Positions 8,643 through 19,406 of a stretch of DNA of 64,000 nucleotides are shown in pieces. Within the stretch, counting starts at the first letter, position 1. Every line of letters begins with the position of its first letter. Under the pieces are notes generated by a model, which searched no databases, was not told where the DNA came from, and saw nothing but the letters and a program-made list of their open reading frames with translations. The position numbers and the translations under genes are program-made. Origin of the DNA: AV69 sp036498205 (GTDB taxonomy: Bacteria; Verrucomicrobiota; Verrucomicrobiia; Chthoniobacterales; UBA10450); assembly GCA_036498205.1 (NCBI GenBank), contig DASXIC010000039.1:16835-80834 (forward strand), read 5' to 3'.

Positions 8643-10514
8643 ATGCCTGCTGATACCGCTCAGATAGCTCGCCCCCGGAAACTAAAACTTGTTATCTGCA
8701 TTGGGCTGGCGGTGCTTGTTTGGGCCGTTTTCGGACAAACCTCGCACTTTAACTGGGTTCGATACGATGATGGCGATTACGTTTATCGGTCTGGTCATGT
8801 CACCAGTGGTTTGAATCGTCGCAGCATCATCTGGGCGTTCACTAGCTTCCACGCACGCAATTGGCATCCTCTTACCACCCTCTCCCACATGCTGGATTGC
8901 CAGTTGTTCGGCGTAAATCCCGGACCATCGCATGTCGTAAACACTGTCCTGCATGGGCTGACGGCGATCGTACTTTTCCTCGCGCTCGCATCACTGACGC
9001 AAAGCGTCTGGCGGAGCGCGATTGTTGCGGCTCTTTTCGCAATCCACCCCCTGCGGGTGGAATCGGTCGCCTGGATAGCGGAGCGCAAAGACGTGCTGAG
9101 CGGATTGTTTTTCGTGCTGACCCTTGCCGCCTATGGCTGGTATACGCGCAGACCTTCAATCGCGCGTTATTTGATTGCGCTGTTGTTCGCGACGCTTGGG
9201 TTGATGTCCAAGGCGATGCTGGTGTCAATCCCTTTTGTTCTACTCCTTCTCGATTACTGGCCGCTCAATCGCTTCGAAAGAACCAGGCGCAGAACCGCGC
9301 TTCTCCTCGTGGAAAAAGTTCCGTTCGCCCTCATTGCCGCGGGATCTGCCATCGCAACCATGCAGGCGCAGCGTGGCACGATCGATCTGCTGGGTTTTCC
9401 GCTTTCTCTGCGGATGGAGAATGCGGTCGTCAGCTATGTAATTTATTTGCGACAGCTTTTCTGGCCGACTGACCTGGCGGTTTTATATCCCCACCCGGAA
9501 GATTTTTTTCCTTTTCTCGTCATCGCCGACAGCATTGCACTGCTGGTTGTCCTCACTGCCCTTGCGCTCATTTTCCGAAAGCGCTTTCCCTTTCTTCTTA
9601 CCGGCTGGTTTTGGTACCTGGGAATGCTGGTTCCAGTAATCGGGATCGTGCAAGTCGGCCGGCAGGGACATGCCGATCGCTACACCTATTTGCCTCTGAT
9701 TGGGGTTCTGGTTGCGCTCGTTTGGCTGGTAGCGGAAGTGACAAAAAGCTTTCGGTTTCAAAAACAAATCGGTGCTATTGCCACAGTGCCGATTGTGGTG
9801 GCGCTGGCCCTGTGCGCGCGACATCAAACCGCATATTGGCGCGACGCCGATTCACTCTGGCCCCATACTCTTGCGATCACGACAAAGAACGATGGCGCGC
9901 ATGTAGCGTTCGCTTCGTCACTGTTCGCAGAAGGTAAGACCGAGCAAGCAATCGCGCATATGCGGGAGGCGGCCCAAATTCGACCTGCCATCGCCGGTGC
10001 CTATGGGGAAGCGCCTGTTGTTCTCACCCCAAAGCAGCTTGACGCTGGCATACTTTATTGGAGCGGACTGGTTGACGCGCAGCCAAATGACGTTAACGCG
10101 CACAACAATCTGGGGGTTTTGCTCGTGCAAAAGCATCAGGCCCGCGCCGCAATCGCCCAGTGGGAACAGTCGCTATTGCTGAATCCCGGGGACGGAAACG
10201 CGAAAAGCAATCTTGCCTGGGTGCTCGCAACCGCTCCGGATGATTCGCTGCGCGATGGAAATCGGGCAGTGGCACTGGCAGAATCCGCTCTGCAACTGGC
10301 CGGCGGCATCAGCCCCATTTTGCATCGGACACTCGCTGCGGCTTACGCCGAGACCGGTCGCTTTGACGAAGCAATCGAGACTGCGAGGCAGGGTCAGGCA
10401 CTGGCTGAGCGAGAGGGAAATCGCTCGCTAGCCGAGGAGCTTGCTGCAAACGCGAGTCGCTATCGCCAACACTTGCCCCTGCGGGACGCGAGTTTGCAGC
10501 CGGCGGACGAGTGA
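8643..10514 (+). CDS. TMTC-like multi-pass membrane protein with C-terminal TPRs
   Basis: 623 residues. The first ~400 residues hold about ten hydrophobic segments; the first periplasmic loop contains FNWVRYDDGDYVYRSGHV and HARNWHPLTTLSHMLDCQLFG, the hallmark of the family related to eukaryotic TMTC O-mannosyltransferases and the bacterial 'glycosyltransferase-like TPR' proteins (GT-C fold). The remaining third has TPR units (NAHNNLGVLLVQKHQARAAI and repeats). By family it may be a lipid-linked-sugar-dependent glycosyltransferase, but no substrate can be read from the sequence. Starts three bases after the hydrolase stop. Confidence 0.75.
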   Translation: MPADTAQIARPRKLKLVICIGLAVLVWAVFGQTSHFNWVRYDDGDYVYRSGHVTSGLNRRSIIWAFTSFHARNWHPLTTLSHMLDCQLFGVNPGPSHVVNTVLHGLTAIVLFLALASLTQSVWRSAIVAALFAIHPLRVESVAWIAERKDVLSGLFFVLTLAAYGWYTRRPSIARYLIALLFATLGLMSKAMLVSIPFVLLLLDYWPLNRFERTRRRTALLLVEKVPFALIAAGSAIATMQAQRGTIDLLGFPLSLRMENAVVSYVIYLRQLFWPTDLAVLYPHPEDFFPFLVIADSIALLVVLTALALIFRKRFPFLLTGWFWYLGMLVPVIGIVQVGRQGHADRYTYLPLIGVLVALVWLVAEVTKSFRFQKQIGAIATVPIVVALALCARHQTAYWRDADSLWPHTLAITTKNDGAHVAFASSLFAEGKTEQAIAHMREAAQIRPAIAGAYGEAPVVLTPKQLDAGILYWSGLVDAQPNDVNAHNNLGVLLVQKHQARAAIAQWEQSLLLNPGDGNAKSNLAWVLATAPDDSLRDGNRAVALAESALQLAGGISPILHRTLAAAYAETGRFDEAIETARQGQALAEREGNRSLAEELAANASRYRQHLPLRDASLQPADE

Positions 10515-10570
10515 GCCGTCTCTCTGAATTACCTTGCAACTTCCGCCGGTAGCCTGATGTTGAAGCTGAT

Positions 10571-10882
10571 ATGAGCTTGCTTGCGAGCTTTATGAATCTG
10601 GCCGGGCCGGATTTGATTGTTATCCTGCTCATTATCCTCGTCCTTTTCGGCGCCAAGAAGTTGCCGGAACTAGCGCGGGGGATGGGACAGGCGGTGCGTG
10701 AATTCCAGAAGGCAAAGGATGAATTCACAGACGAGCTGCATAAAGCCGGGAAAACCGAAGAACCCACAGTCCGGCCAGCCCAGGCCAGCCTGCCTCGGGC
10801 CGAGCCGAACCCACCCGACGCTGCAACCCAGCCCGATCCTAATCAAACAACGCCCCCGGGGGATCGGGCCGACCGCGTTTAG
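10571..10882 (+). CDS. tatA: Twin-arginine translocase subunit TatA/TatE
   Basis: 103 residues. One transmembrane helix (about residues 13-29, LIVILLIILVLFGAKKLPEL) ends in the diagnostic FGAKKLPELARGMG hinge, followed by an amphipathic helix (QAVREFQKAKDEF) and a disordered Pro-rich tail. It forms the pore-like part of the Tat pathway that exports folded proteins. TatC is not in the window, so this is an isolated tatA-type gene, as often seen in Verrucomicrobiota and relatives. It sits between the TMTC-like gene and the acyl carrier protein. Confidence 0.92.
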   Translation: MSLLASFMNLAGPDLIVILLIILVLFGAKKLPELARGMGQAVREFQKAKDEFTDELHKAGKTEEPTVRPAQASLPRAEPNPPDAATQPDPNQTTPPGDRADRV

Positions 10883-10956
10883 GCCGTTCGGAATCGAAAA
10901 GCTTCGCCCGCCTCGGCCGGAAACGGCAGCGTTGACGTCGCCTCACCTTTGCTGGA

Positions 10957-11262
10957 ATGTCGGCGTCGCTTTTTATGTCTGACGCTGATCTACGCATTCG
11001 CATCAAGGAGATGATGGTGAACAATTTGATGCTGCAAATCACGGTGGACCAGATCGCCGACGACACACCACTCTTCGGCCCGGAGGGGATTGGCCTCGAT
11101 TCAATCGACGCGCTCGAGCTCGCCGTCGGCCTGGAAAAAAACTTTGGGGTCAGCGTTCCAAATTCCGAGGTCGCAACGAAAGTACTGCGCAACGTGAACA
11201 CGATTCACGATTACATTCTGGAAAAGCGCGGTGACTCGGCGCGGCCTCTGCCGGCGCAGTGA
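10957..11262 (+). CDS. Acyl carrier protein
   Basis: About 95-101 residues with the phosphopantetheine motif GLDSIDALEL; the Ser is residue 43 if the start is the second ATG (10975, MSDADLRIRI) or 49 from the first (10957). Neither start has a clear ribosome site; the inner one fits ACP length better. Helix 1 and the acidic helix 2 (EKNFGVSVPNSE) look normal. Its stop overlaps the GTG of the next gene (GTGA), so it is translationally coupled to a glycosyltransferase instead of lying among fatty-acid synthesis genes. It may therefore serve a dedicated acyl or lipid-glycan pathway; this is inference from context. Confidence 0.88.
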   Translation: MSASLFMSDADLRIRIKEMMVNNLMLQITVDQIADDTPLFGPEGIGLDSIDALELAVGLEKNFGVSVPNSEVATKVLRNVNTIHDYILEKRGDSARPLPAQ

Positions 11263-12416
11263 ATTTTCTTTTTCTGGAAAGCAGCCGCAGCTGGGGCGGA
11301 CAGGAATATCGCACCTGCCTGGAAGTAAACTGGCTCAACACTCATGGCCATCAGGCATGGTTCGGCTGCGACCCGAGAGGCGAGGTTTTCGCGAAAGCGA
11401 GCGAAGTCGGAACGCGTCTTGTTCCTTTTTCGTTGAGGCGCCGTTTCGATCCGCTTGTTTCGTACCGATTATGGAATTTTAGCCGACGGCATCGCATCGA
11501 TGTAGTCAAGACCTTTAGCTCAAAGGATCACTGGTTGGCCATGCCATTGTACTGGCTGGGGTTTCCGCTGACGCGGGCCCGCTGCATCACCGACCGGATC
11601 GAACGGGGCAAGCGCGCGTTCACCTATCGTTATGGTTGTTCGCGCATTATCGCCGACGCTCCAATAATCAAGCGGGAACTGGTCGAAATCACTGGGATTC
11701 CAGCAGAAAAAATTGAAGTGATCGGTTCGGCGGTCGACCTCACGCGTTTTCGCCCTGACCGGGACACAAAAAGGTTCCGCTCGGAAATCGGGGTCCCGCA
11801 AGAGACGCCGCTTATTGTTAATATTGGAATGATTCGTCCAGATAAAGGTCAGCTTATGTTAGTTGAAGCCGCCCGAATCGTTTTACAGGAGAGGCCCGAT
11901 GCTCGTTTTGTTTTCGTCGGTGAGGGAACGGGAGTGCGAAAGCTCGGGCCGCGATTACGCCAGGCGATCGAGCGATATGGACTGGCCGATCGTCTTTTGA
12001 TGCTTGGCTATCGCTGGGATGTTCCCGATATCTTGGCGGCAAGCGATCTCGTCGTCATCGCCTCGATCGGCACGGAGGCGTCTCCGATTGTCTTGCGCGA
12101 AGCGTTGGCCACCGGACGACCGGTTGTCGCAACATGCGTCGGGGACGTGACGGATGTGATTCGCGATCGGGAACACGGATTAGTAGTGCCGCCACGCGCG
12201 CCTGAGAAAATGGCAGCGGCAATTCTGGAGCTCATTCAAAACCGGGAATTGGCTGCCCGTTGCGCCGAGAACGGGCTGCGGCTGGCACGCGATCAATTTT
12301 CCTTCGATCAAATGATGCAGCATAAACTGCGCGTCGATTTGCAGATCGCGAAGAAAAATCGGACCACTCAGGAGGCAAGCGTCGCACCGTTGTCGACGTT
12401 AAGTGGGCATAAATAG
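11259..12416 (+). CDS. Glycosyltransferase, GT4 family
   Basis: 385 residues, GTG start overlapping the ACP stop. N-terminal domain opens with FLFLESSRSWGGQEYRT (acceptor domain of GT-B enzymes). The C-terminal domain has IVNIGMIRPDKGQ near residue 187, FVFVGEGTG, and the E-x7-E motif in EASPIVLREALATGRPVVAT near 273-281, which binds the nucleotide sugar. GT4 enzymes are retaining transferases of LPS, capsule or glycolipid synthesis. The coupling to an ACP hints at glycosylation of an acylated product. Ends 46 bases before the convergent LOG gene. Confidence 0.87.
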   Translation: MNFLFLESSRSWGGQEYRTCLEVNWLNTHGHQAWFGCDPRGEVFAKASEVGTRLVPFSLRRRFDPLVSYRLWNFSRRHRIDVVKTFSSKDHWLAMPLYWLGFPLTRARCITDRIERGKRAFTYRYGCSRIIADAPIIKRELVEITGIPAEKIEVIGSAVDLTRFRPDRDTKRFRSEIGVPQETPLIVNIGMIRPDKGQLMLVEAARIVLQERPDARFVFVGEGTGVRKLGPRLRQAIERYGLADRLLMLGYRWDVPDILAASDLVVIASIGTEASPIVLREALATGRPVVATCVGDVTDVIRDREHGLVVPPRAPEKMAAAILELIQNRELAARCAENGLRLARDQFSFDQMMQHKLRVDLQIAKKNRTTQEASVAPLSTLSGHK

Positions 12417-12462
12417 CGGTCCTACGCCAGTCGTCGGACTTGCTTTCGGAAGCGAGTGCTGC

Positions 12463-13530
12463 TCAACCGTCGCGATTGATCGCGTCAATCAATTGACGGA
12501 ACCGGCCGAAGCTTTTCCGATGAGGCGTGAAGACAAGACGCGGAAGAGATCCGATCTCGGGCTCGTTCATCTCCTGGGGCAGCGCTTTGCTTTGTACGAT
12601 CGAGCCGTACCGGAGAATATCTGAAAATTGCGCATTCAACTGACTAATTTTTGTTTCGGAGAGCGGATGGGTCAGGCGAAAAACCAGCTGCTCGCCGACC
12701 CAGCGTTCGGAATGATACACACGGTAGAAGTTCGCGATTTCCTCCACCGCCGCGTCGACCGTATCCGTCGTTTTGAAAAAATAAAAATCCTCGGGAGAGA
12801 TGAAGCCGAGTTTGAGTAAGTGCTCGTCCAGAAATTTCACCCACGTCGCCCAATAACTGCCATTGGGCTTATCGAGCAATACTACGGGGAGGATGCGTGC
12901 TTTACCGGTCTGCATAAGGGTCAGGACTTCGAATGTTTCATCCAATGTCCCAAACCCCCCCGGAAACAGCGCCACTGCGTGCGTCTCTTTCACGAAGTTT
13001 AACTTGCGAGTGAAGAAGTAATTGAAATTGATCAGCTTCTTATCACCTTCGATTACCTCATTGGCGTGCTGTTCGAACGGTAGCCGAATATTAAGCCCGA
13101 AACTCGCTTCTCGTCCCGCGCCCCGTTGCGCCGCTCCCATGATACCATCGCCGCCTCCTGTAATAATCATGAAGTCATTGGCAATCATCCGCCTGGCGAA
13201 CTCCGCCGCGACCCTTCCTTCGGGCGATTCCAACGATACTCGAGCCGATCCGAACACGGCCACTTTTCGAAACGACTGATAGCGCGCAAAAATCTTGGCG
13301 GCATAGCGCAACTCCTTGGTGGAACGCGTAATTAACTTCAGATCCGCAACGCTCATTCGATCGCGCGCCATTTTCAGCGCCGTCACGATCATCTCCTCGA
13401 TCAGTTCCGGCGCGCGTTCGGCCCCGAATTCTGCAACCAGCTGATGAATCCGCGCGTCCCATTCAGGTCCCAGCGTCGATTGTCGTCGAGCGGGTTGGTT
13501 GCTGATAGTACCGGCTGTGAAATCTTCCAC
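12463..13530 (-). CDS. LOG-family protein (TIGR00730-like)
   Basis: 355 residues. The core is a Rossmann-like fold with GGGDGIMGAAQRGA (near residue 125) and the defining PGGFGTLDE motif (near 190). Characterised LOG proteins are cytokinin-riboside 5'-monophosphate phosphoribohydrolases that split nucleotide monophosphates to base and ribose 5-phosphate; bacterial ones probably work in nucleotide salvage or clean-up. There is an N-terminal extension of about 90 residues and a C-terminal one of about 70, making it larger than classic LOG (~190-220), as in the 'long' LOG subgroup. Convergent with the GT4 gene; downstream of a hydrolase on the same strand. Confidence 0.88.
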   Translation of the reverse strand: MEDFTAGTISNQPARRQSTLGPEWDARIHQLVAEFGAERAPELIEEMIVTALKMARDRMSVADLKLITRSTKELRYAAKIFARYQSFRKVAVFGSARVSLESPEGRVAAEFARRMIANDFMIITGGGDGIMGAAQRGAGREASFGLNIRLPFEQHANEVIEGDKKLINFNYFFTRKLNFVKETHAVALFPGGFGTLDETFEVLTLMQTGKARILPVVLLDKPNGSYWATWVKFLDEHLLKLGFISPEDFYFFKTTDTVDAAVEEIANFYRVYHSERWVGEQLVFRLTHPLSETKISQLNAQFSDILRYGSIVQSKALPQEMNEPEIGSLPRLVFTPHRKSFGRFRQLIDAINRDG

Positions 13531-13571
13531 TGTTCAGTCTTGCCTACAGCCGCGTCGGCTGCATTCGATTT

Positions 13572-14501
13572 TTACGCCATCAGAAGATCGGCGATGATGT
13601 CGCGCATGTGACGAATGGGCGTGGAGTAGTGGCCGGCATCGTCAATAAAGTAAGAGACGCAGTCAGGGATTTGCGATGCCATTTGGCGTGCAACGCTTGC
13701 AGAAAAACTTCGATCAGCGTTTCCGTGCCATAGCCGGACCGGCACGCGTACCTCATTAAGTGCAAATCCCCAGGGTCGAGCATAGATTTCGGCATCAACC
13801 AGGACGCCTTCGGCGGAAGCCCGCCAGGCCCGGCGCTGGCTTTCGAAGCATGCTTCAAACGCCTTCTCATCGCGGAGCGCACCAGCATCACAGGGCTGCA
13901 ACATTTTCAGGAGAATCGGTCGACTGCGACGGGGTGGCCGCAAGGAAAGAAATGGGCGCGCCAGGCGGAAAGACCAACGCGAAAAACGTGGCAATGTGCG
14001 GTAAGCCGAGAGCATCCAACGATAAAGTGCCAACAGTCCGCTTCGATCGCCCAGGCCGGCGATATCTGGTGCGCCGCTGACAACGGCAATCGCGGCGACC
14101 GAGTCCGGCATGGCCCGCGCTGTTGCGTAGGCGTAGGGCGCGCCGCCGGAAATGGCGAGGATGCGGAACCTTCGGATTTGTAGAAACTCCACCAATTCCT
14201 GCAGCAGGGGCGGCCAATCCAGCAGTCTTCGATTTGGAACAAAACTCGAATCGGCGATGCCTGGCCGATCAGGCGAGATGATTCGAACTCGTAGCTCCTG
14301 AGCAGCCTCATGGGTCAGCTCGGCCATCGTGCGCGAACTGGGCCAGCCGTGACAAAAAATGACCGGTTCGCCTTTCGCATCGCCATACTCGCTAAAGGCC
14401 ACGCGCTCGCCGTTGGCGCGAAGAAAAATTTCATCCCGTAAGGGTGTCATCCGGTTACGCATCGCCGCCGATACCACAGACAGCAAATTACCCTTCGACA
14501 T
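13572..14501 (-). CDS. Alpha/beta hydrolase
   Basis: 309 residues. The oxyanion region is VIFCHGWPSSR, the nucleophile is Ser near residue 117 in AISGGAPYA (a G/A-x-S-G-G elbow), an Asp is likely in WHGNADRSF near 265 and the His in DDAGHYSTP near 292. It belongs to the general alpha/beta fold hydrolase group (esterase/epoxide-hydrolase-like). Substrate not assignable. Transcribed toward the LOG gene with a 41-base gap, so the two may form an operon; divergent from the acidic protein gene at 14548. Confidence 0.8.
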   Translation of the reverse strand: MSKGNLLSVVSAAMRNRMTPLRDEIFLRANGERVAFSEYGDAKGEPVIFCHGWPSSRTMAELTHEAAQELRVRIISPDRPGIADSSFVPNRRLLDWPPLLQELVEFLQIRRFRILAISGGAPYAYATARAMPDSVAAIAVVSGAPDIAGLGDRSGLLALYRWMLSAYRTLPRFSRWSFRLARPFLSLRPPRRSRPILLKMLQPCDAGALRDEKAFEACFESQRRAWRASAEGVLVDAEIYARPWGFALNEVRVPVRLWHGNADRSFSASVARQMASQIPDCVSYFIDDAGHYSTPIRHMRDIIADLLMA

Positions 14502-14547
14502 TTCTCACTTGCGCATAAGCACAATTGGCTCGTCGTTTCCCCGTTAT

Positions 14548-14949
14548 ATGATGAATGAAGACTCACGTCCGGCATTGGGGAAAATATCCGTGCATGGGGA
14601 TGGACTTGGTGCGCCATCACCGGATCTGGTGGAAAAACGGGCGCGCGAGATCGCCATGATCGACGAGCGCGACCCCGATGAATTTACCGATGCCGATTGG
14701 GAACAGGCGCGGCGAGAGTTGGTCGGTGTGCCCCCAGCCGACGCGCCCGAGGAACCAGGGGATGGTTTGGATGTTCCCGAAGAGGAACGTGAAGTCGTTC
14801 CCGAATCGCCTGGACATCGATCACGGCGGGCGGGATTCGACAATGATGAAACGCTCGGAGAGGCGTTGGTGAGCGACGGGTTGGAAGAGGCGGCTCACGA
14901 CCAAATGCTCGAAGCCCGGCTTGAGGAACGCGAAGCCGAAGAAAGCTAG
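14548..14949 (+). CDS. Small acidic hypothetical protein at head of the egt run
   Basis: 133 residues from the ATG pair at 14548/14551. Very rich in Glu and Asp with Pro, no hydrophobic segment, and probably largely disordered after residue 45. I do not recognise a domain. An open frame continues upstream to 14359 but lies antisense to the hydrolase and is rejected. It ends two bases before the GTG of egtB, so it is very likely the first gene of the ergothioneine transcript; whether it has a role there is unknown. Confidence 0.6.
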   Translation: MMNEDSRPALGKISVHGDGLGAPSPDLVEKRAREIAMIDERDPDEFTDADWEQARRELVGVPPADAPEEPGDGLDVPEEEREVVPESPGHRSRRAGFDNDETLGEALVSDGLEEAAHDQMLEARLEEREAEES

Positions 14950-14951
14950 AC

Positions 14952-16240
<1,289 letters not shown>

Positions 16241-16244
<4 letters not shown>

Positions 16245-17206
16245 GCGGTCGAAAAATCGCGGTGCTGGATCTCGCACCGGCGAGCGAAGAATTTCAGGAA
16301 CAGGTCGTTGCCGGGCTGGCCCAAAAGCCGCCCACCTTGCCATCCAAATTTTTCTACGACGAAACCGGCGCCGCGCTGTTTTCACAAATCTGCGAGCTTC
16401 CCGAATATTACATTACCCGGACCGAGATGCAGATTTTGCGCAATTTCGGCGGTGAAATCGCGCGCGCGGCCGGCGCAGGTATCGAACTGATCGGCCTGGG
16501 AACAGGGGCGGGAACCAAAACTCGGATTTTGCTCGAGAAGCTCCAGGAACCGGTGGCATACATCCCGGTCGACATTTCGAAAGAGCAGCTGACGCAATCA
16601 ACGGTGGCCTTCGGCCGAATCTTTCCCTCGCTCGAAATTCTTCCAGTATGCACCGATTACCTGCAGCCGTTTGAGCTGCCGATTCCGCTCCGAGTCCCGT
16701 CGCGGAAGATTGTTTACTTTCCGGGCTCGACCATCGGCAATCTCGAATCAAGCGCTGCGCTCGAATTCCTCGAAAAAATTACGTCGATGGCGGGATCTGG
16801 TGGAGGCTTGCTCATCGGAGTCGATTTGAAGAAATCGAAAGCGATTCTCGAACGCGCCTATAACGATGCCGCGGGCGTTACCGCTCAGTTCAATCTCAAC
16901 CTCCTTGCACGCGCCAACCGAGAGCTGGACGCTGATTTCGATCTCGAGCAATGGCAGCATCGTGCCATCTATAATGAAGATGCCGGTCGCATCGAAATGC
17001 ATCTGGTGAGTGCTGCCGAGCAGACCGCGCATGTCGGAAATCGAGCGTTTCGGTTCGGGCCTGGCGAGCATATCATTACCGAGTATTCCTATAAATATTC
17101 GCCCGCGGAGATGATTGCCCTGGCAGACCTGGCTGGCCTGCGTTTCGAAGAAGTTTGGACCGATCCGAAGCGATTGTTTGGCGTTTTTCTCTTCACTGTA
17201 AAATAG
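16241..17206 (+). CDS. egtD: L-histidine N-alpha-methyltransferase EgtD
   Basis: 321 residues, the usual EgtD length. Trimethylates histidine to hercynine with SAM, the first step of ergothioneine synthesis. Family features: PPTLPSKFFYDETGAALF near residue 28, CELPEYYITRTE, the SAM-binding IGLGTGAGTKTRILL near 83-97, FPGSTIGNLES near 160, and a C-terminal ITEYSYKYSP then LFGVFLF. ATGA overlap with egtB shows translational coupling. The next gene (ABC ATPase) starts five bases after its stop. Confidence 0.95.
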
Positions 17207-17211
17207 CGAGC

Positions 17212-17955
17212 GTGAACGCGCTCGTTCAGCTTCGCGACGTCAGCAAACATTTCGGGAAACATGTAGCGCTATCGTCAATTAATCTCGAGGTCGAGCGCGG
17301 CGGAATCACCGTCTTGATCGGCCCGAGCGGATGCGGGAAATCCACCATCCTGCGTTTAATCGTGGGACTGGTTACCGCCGATGCGGGAGAGACTCGTTTC
17401 GACAACGCAGTCATCTCGCCAGCGACGTTGGCCAATATTCGTCGCCGCATCGGCTATGTCATTCAGGACGGCGGATTGTTCCCGCACCTGACCGCACGCG
17501 GTAATGTCGCACTACAGGCGCGGCTGTTGGGAAAGGGATCAGAAGAGATCACGTCGCGTATCGCCGAACTTTGTGCATTAACGCAATTTCCCGAAAACGC
17601 TCTTGATCGCTACCCGGTCGAGCTCTCGGGCGGGCAGCGCCAGCGCGTCAGCCTGATGCGGGCCCTCATGCTTTCGCCTGAACTCCTGTTACTAGACGAA
17701 CCATTCGCCGCCCTCGATCCGCTCGTCCGGGCAAGTTTACAGCGTGACGTGAAAGAAATTTGCAGTCGTTTGCAACAAACCGTTCTGCTGGTGACGCACG
17801 ATCTGGCGGAAGCGGCACGGCTCGGCACACGCATCGTGTTAATGGAATCCGGCCGAATCGTCCAAAGCGGTTCTTTCCACGAATTACGCGATCAACCGGC
17901 GACCTCTTTTGTCTCCGAGTTTTTCCAGGCCCAGCGCAGCACCGTGCTCGTATGA
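17212..17955 (+). CDS. ABC transporter ATP-binding protein (EgtV/OpuCA-like)
   Basis: 247 residues from the GTG at 17212; an open frame 57 bases longer overlaps egtD and is not needed. Walker A GPSGCGKST (Lys43), signature LSGGQRQRVSLMRAL, Walker B LLLLDEPFAALD and the H-loop THD are intact. There is no C-terminal CBS domain pair, unlike OpuCA, which fits the shorter Opu/EgtV-type ATPases. Its stop overlaps the ATG of the binding-protein/permease gene (ATGA), so the two form one importer. Lies directly after egtBD, giving ergothioneine or a related betaine as the best guess for substrate. Confidence 0.85.
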   Translation: MNALVQLRDVSKHFGKHVALSSINLEVERGGITVLIGPSGCGKSTILRLIVGLVTADAGETRFDNAVISPATLANIRRRIGYVIQDGGLFPHLTARGNVALQARLLGKGSEEITSRIAELCALTQFPENALDRYPVELSGGQRQRVSLMRALMLSPELLLLDEPFAALDPLVRASLQRDVKEICSRLQQTVLLVTHDLAEAARLGTRIVLMESGRIVQSGSFHELRDQPATSFVSEFFQAQRSTVLV

Positions 17956-19406
17956 AACTGATCGCGCTGCTGTTGATGGGATCGCTCACAATTACGCAGG
18001 GCGCCACCATCGTAATCGGCTCAAAAAAATTTACCGAATCCTATGTTCTGGCGGAAATCGCGAAGCGGGCCTGCGAAGAGGCAGGGATTGCTGCCGAGCA
18101 CCGCCAGGGAATGGGCGGCACAATCATTCTTTGGCAGGCGCTGCGTGGCGGCAGCATCGACATTTACCCCGAATACACCGGCACCATTGCCGAGGAGATT
18201 TTGAAACAGCGCGGAACTACCGACGCGGATATTCGCACCGCCCTGGGAGAACAGGGAATTGCGCTCTCGGGTGATCTGGGATTCAACAACACGTATGCGC
18301 TGGTTATGCGACGCGACACCGCGGCGCGCCTTGGGATAAAAACAATCAGCGATTTGCGCGCGCATCCGGAAGTAAGGTTCGGATTTACCCATGAATTTCT
18401 CGAGCGCCGCGATGGCTGGCGTCCCTTAAGTGCTCGTTATGGGCTGAGCAGGTCGCATGTGCTGGGCATCGAACACGCCCTGGGCTACGCCGCGCTGGCG
18501 AGTGGGGAAGTCGACGTCAAAGACGCGTATTCTACCGACGCAAAAATCGCCGAAAACAATCTGCTCGTGCTGACGGATGACTGGCAATTCTTCCCCCAAT
18601 ACAAAGCAGTATTCCTCTACCGCAAAAGTATCGCGCCAGATGCAATCAGGGCGCTGAACAAAATTGTTGGCACGCTCGACGAAAATCGGATGACTCGTCT
18701 CAATGCCGAGGCAGAGCGAACCAAGAGTTATGCTGCCGCTGCCCAGCTTTATTTTGGCGACGCTCATCCATTCGCCCTCGAATCGTTCGCCCATAAGCTG
18801 TGGCGCTGGGTTTCACGGCATCTCGAACTCGCCGGTATTTCGCTGTTGCTGGCGATTCTGGTGGGTCTCCCCCTTGGAATCATTGGCAGCCGCGGAGGCG
18901 CTACAGGTCATTTTATTCTTGGCCTGACGGGGGTGATTCAAACAATTCCTTCGCTCGCGTTGCTGGCGCTATTGGTGCCCCTGCCGTTTTTTGGAATCAG
19001 TGCACGAACTGCCATTGCTGCATTGTTTCTCTACAGCTTGCTTCCAATCGTCCGAAATACCGCCAGCGGATTGCAGGACATTTCAAGCCCGCTGCGCGAA
19101 TCAGCGGTAGCGCTCGGGCTAACGGGAACCGAGCGATTGCGAAAAATTTATTTACCGCTGGCGTCGCGCTCCATTCTGGCAGGGATCAAAACCAGTGCCG
19201 TGATCAATATCGGAACGGCGACGCTGGCAGCGTTGATTGGAGCGGGAGGTCTGGGGGAGCCGATTATCAGCGGTCTCAATCTCAACGACAACATCACGAT
19301 TTTGGAGGGAGCAATCCCGGCTGCCTTGCTGGCGTTGTTGGTGCAGCTCGGGTTTGACTTGCTCGATCGCATTTTCATCCCTCGCGGTCTGCGTCTAAAA
19401 TCCTAG
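17952..19406 (+). CDS. Fused substrate-binding protein and permease (EgtU/OpuF-like, reversed domain order)
   Basis: 484 residues from the ATG at 17952. Residues 1-18 form a signal peptide (LIALLLMGSLTITQG); 19 to about 275 are an OpuAC/OsmX-type binding domain with IGSKKFTESYVLAEIA and IDIYPEYTGT; about 285-480 is a MetI-like permease domain with six hydrophobic segments and the ATPase-contact loop (ESAVALGLTGTERLRKIYLP). This family binds trimethylammonium compounds such as betaine, choline, carnitine or ergothioneine. In characterised EgtU and OpuF fusions the permease comes first; here the binding domain is first. Position after egtBD and the ATPase supports ergothioneine or hercynine as ligand, but this is not proven. 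Confidence 0.85.
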   Translation: MKLIALLLMGSLTITQGATIVIGSKKFTESYVLAEIAKRACEEAGIAAEHRQGMGGTIILWQALRGGSIDIYPEYTGTIAEEILKQRGTTDADIRTALGEQGIALSGDLGFNNTYALVMRRDTAARLGIKTISDLRAHPEVRFGFTHEFLERRDGWRPLSARYGLSRSHVLGIEHALGYAALASGEVDVKDAYSTDAKIAENNLLVLTDDWQFFPQYKAVFLYRKSIAPDAIRALNKIVGTLDENRMTRLNAEAERTKSYAAAAQLYFGDAHPFALESFAHKLWRWVSRHLELAGISLLLAILVGLPLGIIGSRGGATGHFILGLTGVIQTIPSLALLALLVPLPFFGISARTAIAALFLYSLLPIVRNTASGLQDISSPLRESAVALGLTGTERLRKIYLPLASRSILAGIKTSAVINIGTATLAALIGAGGLGEPIISGLNLNDNITILEGAIPAALLALLVQLGFDLLDRIFIPRGLRLKS

